Shown: piece by piece, positions 1-4,253 of the stretch
How the letters are laid out: each line of letters opens with the position of its first letter
Numbering within the stretch: the stretch's first letter is position 1
Source of the DNA: Betaproteobacteria bacterium
GTDB taxonomy: Bacteria > Pseudomonadota > Gammaproteobacteria > Burkholderiales > Burkholderiaceae_D
Length of the DNA: 5,613 nt
Reading direction: 5' to 3'
NCBI GenBank assembly: GCA_015655165.1
Contig: JAATFN010000158.1
Coordinates: 1 to 5,613, forward strand
Position numbers and translations under genes: made by a program
Notes under the pieces: generated by a model
The model's database searches: none
The model's input: the letters and a program-made list of their open reading frames with translations, nothing else
What the model was told of the DNA's origin: nothing

Positions 1-98
1 AGCTCCCAAGGTTTGGATCCGAGCTCCCAAGGTTTGGATCCGAGCTCCCAAGGTTTGGATCCGAGCTCCCAAGGTTTGGATCCGAGCTCCCAAGGTTT
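1..98 (+). repeat. 21-bp tandem repeat array encoding DPSSQGL heptads
   Basis: Four complete identical units of 21 bp (1-21, 22-42, 43-63, 64-84) are followed by an identical partial unit of 14 bp (85-98); the array continues off the left edge. Since 21 is a multiple of three, gain or loss of units changes protein length without shifting the frame. Each unit is dense in dyad symmetry: CCAA-ggt-TTGG, GGATCC, and GAGCTC across the unit boundary. The absence of synonymous differences between units points to recent expansion or homogenisation. The last heptad ends in TTA instead of TTG, which marks the array edge. Confidence 0.95.
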
Positions 99-459
99 AT
101 CTAATAATCGTGACCAAAATGGCTATCTTGTCAGCGAGCATCTTCCTTTGCCAGTTATTGATAACTTGGACAAACTAACAACGACCGTGAGACAGGATTT
201 GGAAAAAATTGCACAAGAGCCACGCTTGAAAAGAAGGTTACCAACTAAGGTATTGGAGGAGGTGTTGTTAAACTTATGTGCAGGTCGCTATTTAACATTG
301 AGTTGTTTGGCTACATTAGTCAACCGTAAGCCAGAATCTTTGAGAAATGAATACTTAACTAGAATGGTGCGTGAAAGAATGTTAAGTTTGGCCTTTCCAG
401 CGACACCTACGCATGAGCGCCAAGCATATTGTGCATCCAGTTCTCTTTCTGCCAACTAA
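1..459 (+). CDS. 3' end of a heptad-repeat protein with a C-terminal winged-helix-like domain (AlbA_2/RecG-like ATP-binding protein tail)
   Basis: The reading frame is open from base 1 to the TAA at 457-459, giving 152 visible residues; the true start lies upstream. A TTG inside the repeat (base 13) is open but is not a credible start. Residues 1-33 are tandem DPSSQGL heptads, a polar linker without hydrophobic heptad spacing. A charged segment follows (KLTTTVRQDLEKIAQEPRLK), then at about residues 83-147 a compact helical region with the pattern LCAGRYLTL..LA.LVNRKPESLRNEYL..MV, ending near HERQAY. From memory of the family, this tail is typical of AlbA_2-domain ATP-binding proteins often labelled RecG-like helicase or putative transcriptional regulator, several of which carry short tandem heptads before a winged helix. 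The catalytic part is outside the window, so the family call is an inference. The gene converges on gpsA with a 47-bp gap. It looks more AT-rich than the neighbouring core genes and may be accessory. Confidence 0.65.
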   Translation, partial: SSQGLDPSSQGLDPSSQGLDPSSQGLDPSSQGLSNNRDQNGYLVSEHLPLPVIDNLDKLTTTVRQDLEKIAQEPRLKRRLPTKVLEEVLLNLCAGRYLTLSCLATLVNRKPESLRNEYLTRMVRERMLSLAFPATPTHERQAYCASSSLSAN

Positions 460-470
460 GTCAATGTTTC

Positions 471-492
471 GCCGGTAAACATCCGGCTTTCT
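471..492 (+). terminator. Weak candidate terminator between the convergent repeat-protein gene and gpsA
   Basis: GCCGG (471-475) and CCGGC (483-487) can pair across a 7-base loop and are followed by TTTCT on the plus strand. The stem starts 11 bases after the TAA of the upstream gene. It is only 5 bp long with a short T run, and a competing pairing TGTTT/AAACA (465-469 with 477-481) overlaps it. It is the only plausible stop signal in the 47-bp convergent gap. Confidence 0.35.
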
Positions 493-506
493 GTACCGGT
501 AGGGTC

Positions 507-1508
507 TTATTGCAGTTTCTCGTCACGTGCCTCACGGGCGAGAAGCTCCGACACAATCGTTTTTACCGGATGCCCCTCAAAGAGGGCACCGGCAACCGCA
601 TTGGCAATCGGCATATCGATACCTATTTCTGCGGACAGATCCCGTACCGTTTTAGCACAACGTACACCTTCGGCAACATGACCGAGTTCGGCAATAATGG
701 TGTCGAGTTGTTTACCTTGCGCTAGCGCCAAACCCACCCGGCGGTTACGCGACAAGTCACCTGTACATGTGAGAATCAAATCGCCAACACCTGATAAGCC
801 CATAAATGTTTCTGTACGACCACCTAATGCCACTCCGAGTCGTGTGATTTCTGCCAGACCACGTGTGATCAAGGCGGCACGGGCATTCAACCCGAGTTGC
901 AATCCATCGGCAATGCCTGTGGCAATGGCGAGAATATTTTTAACCGCACCACCGATTTCAACACCGATGACGTCGTCACTGGAATAAATGCGCAAATTGT
1001 CAGCGTGCAAGGCTGCTACGACAAGGTCGCACAGGGCTGTGTCTTTACTGGCAATGGTCAAGCCGCATGGCAGGCCACGGGCGACTTCTTGTGCAAAGGA
1101 GGGGCCGGACAATGCACCTGACGAGATGGTGTCGCCCAGCACTTCTTTGACGATCTGGTGGGGTAGGAGGCGGGTGTTTTCTTCCAGACCTTTGCATAGC
1201 CAGACAATATTGGGAATGCTGTGTCCGCGTAGCCGCTCTGATAGCGCACGCAAGCCTGACACTGATGAAGCGACAATCAATAACGATTGTGTGTGGTGAA
1301 TGTGAGCGATGGCCTGGGTGAAGTCAGATGTGACGGTCAGAGCCGCCGGCAGCACAAAACCGGGTAAATAGGGTGTATTTTCCCGGTGCGCTTTGGCATG
1401 TTGCATCGCTTGTTCGTTACGCCCCCACAACACAACGTCATGGCGCTTGGCCAGAAGAATGGCTAAGGCAGTTCCCCAGGCACCGGCGCCCAGTATCGTT
1501 ATATTCAT
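507..1508 (-). CDS. gpsA: NAD(P)H-dependent glycerol-3-phosphate dehydrogenase
   Basis: This cytoplasmic enzyme reduces dihydroxyacetone phosphate to sn-glycerol-3-phosphate, the backbone precursor of phospholipids. The 333-residue product has the usual family length. The N-terminal Rossmann motif is GAGAWG at residues 7-12. NTPYLPG (44-50), the CKGLE stretch (105-109) and LSGPSFAQEVA (133-143) are characteristic. The likely catalytic lysine is Lys190 in GGAVKNILAIA. The C-terminal domain carries GLSGVGDLILTCTGDLSRNRRVG (from 237) and the VAEG motif near 278-281. The ATG at 1508 puts the nucleotide-binding motif at the normal distance from the N terminus, although no strong Shine-Dalgarno sequence precedes it. 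The gene begins 37 bp after the SH3-domain gene on the same strand, so the two are probably co-transcribed. The secB-gpsA proximity is a widely conserved arrangement. I see no defect in the sequence. Confidence 0.98.
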   Translation of the reverse strand: MNITILGAGAWGTALAILLAKRHDVVLWGRNEQAMQHAKAHRENTPYLPGFVLPAALTVTSDFTQAIAHIHHTQSLLIVASSVSGLRALSERLRGHSIPNIVWLCKGLEENTRLLPHQIVKEVLGDTISSGALSGPSFAQEVARGLPCGLTIASKDTALCDLVVAALHADNLRIYSSDDVIGVEIGGAVKNILAIATGIADGLQLGLNARAALITRGLAEITRLGVALGGRTETFMGLSGVGDLILTCTGDLSRNRRVGLALAQGKQLDTIIAELGHVAEGVRCAKTVRDLSAEIGIDMPIANAVAGALFEGHPVKTIVSELLAREARDEKLQ

Positions 1509-1545
1509 AGCAACGTTGTGGCGTAAATTGGTATTAAGTCAGTTG

Positions 1546-1995
1546 TCAGTCACCCCATATATCGGCGTTTTTGACATACCCTGTCTGACCGCTTTGATGT
1601 TTCACTTTCACCCAGCCTGATGATGCGGGTTCTTCCAGTTCCAGTAAAACATGTTTGTCTGCAGTAAATACAATCGGACTTTGTTCGTTGGCCATAGAAT
1701 GGATTTTTGCATTGGCAACATTGACGACGACATTGTGTCTATCGTTTAATGCATTGGAGCGAATCCAGGTCAGGGTACCAGCGGCATCACGGATTTTACT
1801 CCATTCGCCATAAGTAAGAACTACCTCGACAGGCATACCGCGTGGAGCCACAAAAATACGTAACCCTTTTTCCGACGGCGCATCGTACAAGATTGCAGGT
1901 GTTTCGCCAACAGATTTGAAATTGAGTGCGTGCGCTGCACTGATTGTGCTGGCCACAAGAATGATGGCATGGGCAATCAGAAATACCGATTTCAT
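1546..1995 (-). CDS. Secreted bacterial SH3-like domain protein
   Basis: The 149-residue product starts with a classical signal peptide: MKSV, a hydrophobic core at about residues 4-21, then AHA with likely cleavage after Ala23. The mature part resembles bacterial SH3-like proteins (SH3_4/DUF1058 type) with two SH3-like stretches. The first covers about 26-85 (ILYDAPSEKGLRIFVAPRGMPVEVV...GEWSKIRD...TWIRSNAL). The second covers about 88-148 and ends in the typical GYVKNADIWG. Such domains usually bind cell wall or proteins in the periplasm; no enzymatic residues are evident and the exact role is unknown. The frame is open upstream to 2079, but the ATG at 1995 is chosen because it begins the signal peptide and has GAAGAGGG seven bases before it. 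It lies between secB and gpsA, with its own promoter candidate upstream and gpsA 37 bp downstream. Confidence 0.87.
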   Translation of the reverse strand: MKSVFLIAHAIILVASTISAAHALNFKSVGETPAILYDAPSEKGLRIFVAPRGMPVEVVLTYGEWSKIRDAAGTLTWIRSNALNDRHNVVVNVANAKIHSMANEQSPIVFTADKHVLLELEEPASSGWVKVKHQSGQTGYVKNADIWGD

Positions 1996-2002
1996 ACTAA
2001 AA

Positions 2003-2010
2003 CCCTCTTC
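2003..2010 (-). promoter_or_regulatory. Ribosome binding site of the SH3-domain gene
   Basis: On the minus strand the sequence reads GAAGAGGG followed by seven bases and ATG (1995). This is a good purine-rich Shine-Dalgarno sequence. It supports the signal-peptide start over the longer open frame that begins at 2079. Confidence 0.7.
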
Positions 2011-2097
2011 TGGTAACGTGTTGCAAAGGACTGGAGATGATTTTCCTCTTTTTACAAAGGTATGCAGATGTAATACCAATTGTTAAAAGCTGACCAA

Positions 2098-2126
2098 TAT
2101 ATACGATACAAATGTAAATTGGACAA
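2098..2126 (-). promoter_or_regulatory. Candidate sigma-70 promoter for the SH3-gpsA unit
   Basis: On the minus strand, TTGTCC (2126-2121) is followed after exactly 17 bases by TATATA (2103-2098). The start of transcription would be near 2091, giving a leader of about 95 bases before the ATG at 1995. It lies downstream of the hairpin that follows secB, which fits a separate transcription unit. It was found by eye and has no experimental support. Confidence 0.5.
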
Positions 2127-2148
2127 GCCCTAAGCCTCACAATCATGT

Positions 2149-2176
2149 CCTGTCAGAGATTTTGGTCTCTGACAGG
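2149..2176 (-). terminator. Strong 11-bp hairpin just downstream of secB, without a U-tract
   Basis: CCTGTCAGAGA (2149-2159) and TCTCTGACAGG (2166-2176) are perfect inverted repeats around a 6-base loop. The hairpin begins 7 bases after the secB stop codon in the direction of transcription. Neither strand has a T run after the stem, so it is not a canonical intrinsic terminator. It may protect the 3' end of the secB message, assist termination by another route, or be a protein-binding dyad. The next promoter candidate begins about 22 bp beyond it. Confidence 0.55.
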
Positions 2177-2183
2177 CGCATTA

Positions 2184-2681
2184 TTAATTGATTGCTGTGG
2201 AAACGTTATTGACAGGGGCATTTTGTGCTTGTTCTGCCAATGCTTCAAGACGTTGCTGATAGAACACTTCAAAATTGATTTCTGTTAAGTGAACTGGCGG
2301 GAAACCTGCACGTGTAATGGCGTCTGCAATGTTCGCACGCAGGTAAGGATAGATGATGTTCGGGCATGCAATGCCTAGCACGGGATCGATCTGCTCTGCA
2401 GGAATGTTGCGGATTTCGAAAATGCCGGCTTGTTTACCCTCAACCAGAAACGCGACTTTGTCTTTGATTTTGGCAGTCACAGTGATTGTCACACTGGATT
2501 CATAAATCCCTTCGGCCAGATTGCCGGCGCTCACATCCACCGCGATTTCGATCGACGGCGCTTCCTGTTCCAGAAAAATCTGTGGCGAATTCGGTTGTTC
2601 CAGAGACAAATCTTTCAGGTAAATACGCTGGATCTGGAAAACCGGTTGTTGTTCAGTTGCTTGTGTAATTTCGTCCGACAT
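2184..2681 (-). CDS. secB: Protein-export chaperone SecB
   Basis: SecB is a tetrameric cytosolic chaperone that holds preproteins unfolded and delivers them to SecA. The 165-residue product matches the usual length. Residues 15-90 carry the conserved [19 protein letters not shown] opening and the beta-strand core ([30 protein letters not shown]). The family signature [10 protein letters not shown] sits at 106-115, followed by [15 protein letters not shown] (124-138) and a polar, flexible C-terminal tail (about 145-165) of the kind that contacts SecA. The ATG at 2681 is preceded by GAAAGAAG, a modest ribosome site. The start lies 28 bp after the grxC stop on the same strand, so co-transcription with rhodanese and grxC is likely. 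secB next to grxC is a very common proteobacterial arrangement. I see no anomalies. Confidence 0.98.
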   Translation of the reverse strand: MSDEITQATEQQPVFQIQRIYLKDLSLEQPNSPQIFLEQEAPSIEIAVDVSAGNLAEGIYESSVTITVTAKIKDKVAFLVEGKQAGIFEIRNIPAEQIDPVLGIACPNIIYPYLRANIADAITRAGFPPVHLTEINFEVFYQQRLEALAEQAQNAPVNNVSTAIN

Positions 2682-2709
2682 GGAATGCTTCTTTCAAATA
2701 AAGTGTTAT

Positions 2710-2970
2710 TTATGTGTTAAGGAGCGGCTCGAGCTTGCCTTCGCGGTCTAAGGCTGCCAGATCATCAAAGCCACCGACATGGGTGTCACCGATATAAATC
2801 TGCGGCACTGTTCGGCGCCCGGTTTTTACCATCATGATATTGCGTTGTTCCGGATCCAGATCCACGCGAATCTTTTCAATGGACTCGATACCTTTGCTTT
2901 TCAACAGTTGTTCTGCCCGAATGCAATACGGGCAGGATCCGGTGCTATACATGATGATGTGCGCGGTCAT
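2710..2970 (-). CDS. grxC: Glutaredoxin 3 (GrxC family)
   Basis: This is a small cytoplasmic dithiol glutaredoxin that uses glutathione to reduce disulfides and glutathionylated proteins. The 86-residue product has the dithiol active site CPYC at residues 13-16, the cis-proline motif TVPQIYIG and the glutathione-binding GGFDDL motif near the C terminus. These are the hallmarks of the family, and the length fits GrxC. The frame is open to 3045, but the ATG at 2970 is chosen because it places CPYC at the expected distance from the N terminus and has AAGGA five bases upstream. The longer form would add about 25 residues unlike any glutaredoxin and would overlap the rhodanese gene. The gene starts 10 bp after the rhodanese stop and ends 28 bp before secB, so it is the middle gene of a tight operon. 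Confidence 0.97.
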   Translation of the reverse strand: MTAHIIMYSTGSCPYCIRAEQLLKSKGIESIEKIRVDLDPEQRNIMMVKTGRRTVPQIYIGDTHVGGFDDLAALDREGKLEPLLNT

Positions 2971-2975
2971 TTCAA

Positions 2976-2980
2976 TCCTT
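2976..2980 (-). promoter_or_regulatory. Ribosome binding site of grxC
   Basis: AAGGA on the minus strand lies five bases before the grxC ATG and directly abuts the stop codon of the rhodanese gene (2981-2983). It fixes the grxC start at 2970 and suggests translational coupling of the two genes. Confidence 0.75.
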
Positions 2981-3382
2981 TTAAGCGATTGTTGGTAAAT
3001 TTTGTGCTTGCCAGCCCGCCACACCGCCCTGTAAACCGTATACATTGGTAAAACCGGCTTTTTTCAGTTGTGCCTCGGCTTTTGGGGACTGATTGCCTGT
3101 CTGGCACACAATAATGACATTTTTGTCTTTGAATTTGGATAATTCACCGATCCGGCCGTCCAATTCCTTTAACGGGATGTTGCGCGCATCGATTAAATGA
3201 CCTTTTGCATACTGTTCGCCAGGACGAACATCGACAATCACGGTTTTGCCCTTGTTGATCAGTTGCGTTGCTTGCAAGCTGGAGAGGCCCTTTTGACGCT
3301 GTTTTACGTAGGGGATGAAGAGCATTGCACCAGAAATTAATGCCAGGGCAATCAGATAAATGTTGTCAATGATGAATTTCAC
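2981..3382 (-). CDS. Membrane-anchored single-domain rhodanese (YibN-like)
   Basis: The 133-residue product has an N-terminal membrane segment at about residues 7-25 (IYLIALALISGAMLFIPYV) followed by basic residues (KQRQK), which suggests that the rhodanese domain faces the cytoplasm. The domain (about 33-130) shows VIVDVRPGEQYAKGHLIDARNIPL. The active-site loop is CQTGNQS with Cys93 as the sulfur-accepting residue, and GLQGGVAGW comes near the end. Rhodaneses carry persulfide sulfur on this cysteine; the physiological partner is unknown. The start codon is GTG at 3382; an in-frame TAG lies two codons upstream, and the next Met (residue 20) would delete most of the membrane segment. No strong Shine-Dalgarno sequence precedes the GTG. 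It is the first gene of the minus-strand operon with grxC and secB, equivalent in position to E. coli yibN. Confidence 0.93.
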   Translation of the reverse strand: MKFIIDNIYLIALALISGAMLFIPYVKQRQKGLSSLQATQLINKGKTVIVDVRPGEQYAKGHLIDARNIPLKELDGRIGELSKFKDKNVIIVCQTGNQSPKAEAQLKKAGFTNVYGLQGGVAGWQAQNLPTIA

Positions 3383-3392
3383 GGCGATCTAG

Positions 3393-3421
3393 TTGAGTTT
3401 ATTGAATCCCGTCATTATAAA
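3393..3421 (+). promoter_or_regulatory. Candidate sigma-70 promoter for gpmA-envC
   Basis: TTGAGT (3393-3398), a 17-base spacer and TATAAA (3416-3421) form a near-consensus arrangement pointing toward gpmA. Transcription would begin near 3428, leaving a leader of about 70 bases before the ATG at 3499. Confidence 0.55.
3414..3419 (-). promoter_or_regulatory. Candidate -10 element for the rhodanese-grxC-secB operon
   Basis: The minus strand reads a perfect TATAAT at 3419-3414, overlapping the -10 of the divergent gpmA promoter. The expected -35 position (about 3437-3442) reads TTATGG, a poor match. Transcription would start near 3407, about 25 bases before the GTG start. Confidence 0.4.
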
Positions 3422-3433
3422 ATAGAAGCTGGC

Positions 3434-3480
3434 GCGCCATAACAACATTTCAAATTTGATGTGGCGCACAGGCTTTTTTT
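3434..3480 (+). promoter_or_regulatory. Leader stem followed by a T7 tract upstream of gpmA
   Basis: GCGCCATA (3434-3441) can pair with TGTGGCGC (3460-3467), eight pairs including one G-T wobble, across an 18-base loop. Six bases later comes a run of seven T (3474-3480). This has the general layout of an attenuator or terminator in the gpmA leader, but the long loop and the gap before the T run make it a weak candidate. The stem overlaps a 10-bp palindrome, TGGCGCGCCA (3430-3439). Confidence 0.25.
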
Positions 3481-3498
3481 ACTTTTATGGCACGGACT

Positions 3499-4245
3499 AT
3501 GTATAAAATTGTACTCATGCGACACGGCGAATCGACGTGGAATCTGGAAAACCGTTTTACCGGTTGGGTCGATGTGGATCTGACAGACAAAGGGATTGCA
3601 GAGGCAAAGCAAGCAGGTAAGCTGTTAAAAGACGCGGGTTTTACATTTGATGTGGCTTATACTTCAGTATTAAAGCGCGCAATTAGAACCTTGTGGATTA
3701 CGTTGGACGAAATGGATTTGATGTGGTTGCCTGTCAAGCATGATTGGCGTTTGAACGAGCGCCATTATGGTGCCTTGCAGGGCTTGAACAAGGCTGAAAC
3801 CGCGGCACAGTATGGTGACCAACAGGTACTGGTGTGGCGCCGAAGCTATGATACGCCACCTAATCCGCTGGACCCGGCCGATCCACGTGCATCGTATAAT
3901 GACCCGCGTTATGCTGGTTTGAAACGTGAGCAAATACCGCTGGCAGAATGCTTAAAAGACACTGTAGGCCGCGTATTGCCAGCCTGGAATGATTCTATTG
4001 CGCCGGCTGTGCGTGCGGGCAAAAAAATCATTATTTCGGCACATGGCAACAGCTTGCGTGCCTTGATCAAGTATCTGGATGGTATTAGTGATGCGGATAT
4101 CGTGAATTTGAATATTCCGAATGGTCAGCCTTTGGTCTATGAGTTAGATGCAGACTTAAAGCCAATCAAGCGGTATTATCTGGGTGACCAATCGGCAATT
4201 GACGCATCGTTAAAAGCGGTTGCGAATCAAGGAAAAGCGAAATAA
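3499..4245 (+). CDS. gpmA: 2,3-bisphosphoglycerate-dependent phosphoglycerate mutase
   Basis: This enzyme interconverts 3- and 2-phosphoglycerate in glycolysis and gluconeogenesis through a phosphohistidine. The 248-residue product has the standard bacterial length. The RHGES motif (8-12) holds the phosphorylated His9; LKRAIRTLW (58-66) supplies Arg60; LNERHYG (85-91) supplies Glu87; and SAHGNSLRA (180-188) supplies His182. These are the four active-site positions of the family. The substrate-binding loop WRRSYDTPP (113-121) is intact and a C-terminal tail is present. The frame allows an upstream ATG at 3487 (adding MART), but the ATG at 3499 gives [12 protein letters not shown], the usual start of this family; neither has a clear Shine-Dalgarno sequence. 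The envC-like gene begins within about 10 bp downstream, indicating an operon. E. coli has the unrelated, cofactor-independent GpmM at the equivalent position. Confidence 0.98.
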   Translation: MYKIVLMRHGESTWNLENRFTGWVDVDLTDKGIAEAKQAGKLLKDAGFTFDVAYTSVLKRAIRTLWITLDEMDLMWLPVKHDWRLNERHYGALQGLNKAETAAQYGDQQVLVWRRSYDTPPNPLDPADPRASYNDPRYAGLKREQIPLAECLKDTVGRVLPAWNDSIAPAVRAGKKIIISAHGNSLRALIKYLDGISDADIVNLNIPNGQPLVYELDADLKPIKRYYLGDQSAIDASLKAVANQGKAK

Positions 4246-4253
4246 ACGCATTA

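Noticed and set aside
1..98. CRISPR array or vector polylinker as explanation for the left-edge repeats
   Set aside because: Units are directly contiguous without spacers, so it is not CRISPR. BamHI- and SacI-like sites recur, but the frame stays open through all units into a real protein domain, so a cloning artefact is unlikely.
429..725. Plus-strand open frame across the convergent junction
   Set aside because: It overlaps the end of the repeat-protein gene and runs antisense into gpsA; the product has no family features and starts inside another gene.
697..1299. Several plus-strand open frames (697-987, 897-1121, 988-1299)
   Set aside because: They lie antisense within gpsA, have no recognisable domains or ribosome sites, and overlap one another in different frames.
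1996..2079. Longer N terminus for the SH3-domain protein (start at 2079)
   Set aside because: It would place about 28 polar residues before a clear signal peptide and ignores the good ribosome site before 1995.
2971..3045. Longer N terminus for glutaredoxin (start at 3045)
   Set aside because: The added residues are unlike any glutaredoxin and overlap the rhodanese coding region; AAGGA supports 2970.
3474..3486. T-rich run before gpmA as a terminator of a small upstream RNA
   Set aside because: No adjacent strong stem ends at the T run and no upstream gene points in this direction; only the weak leader-structure reading was kept.
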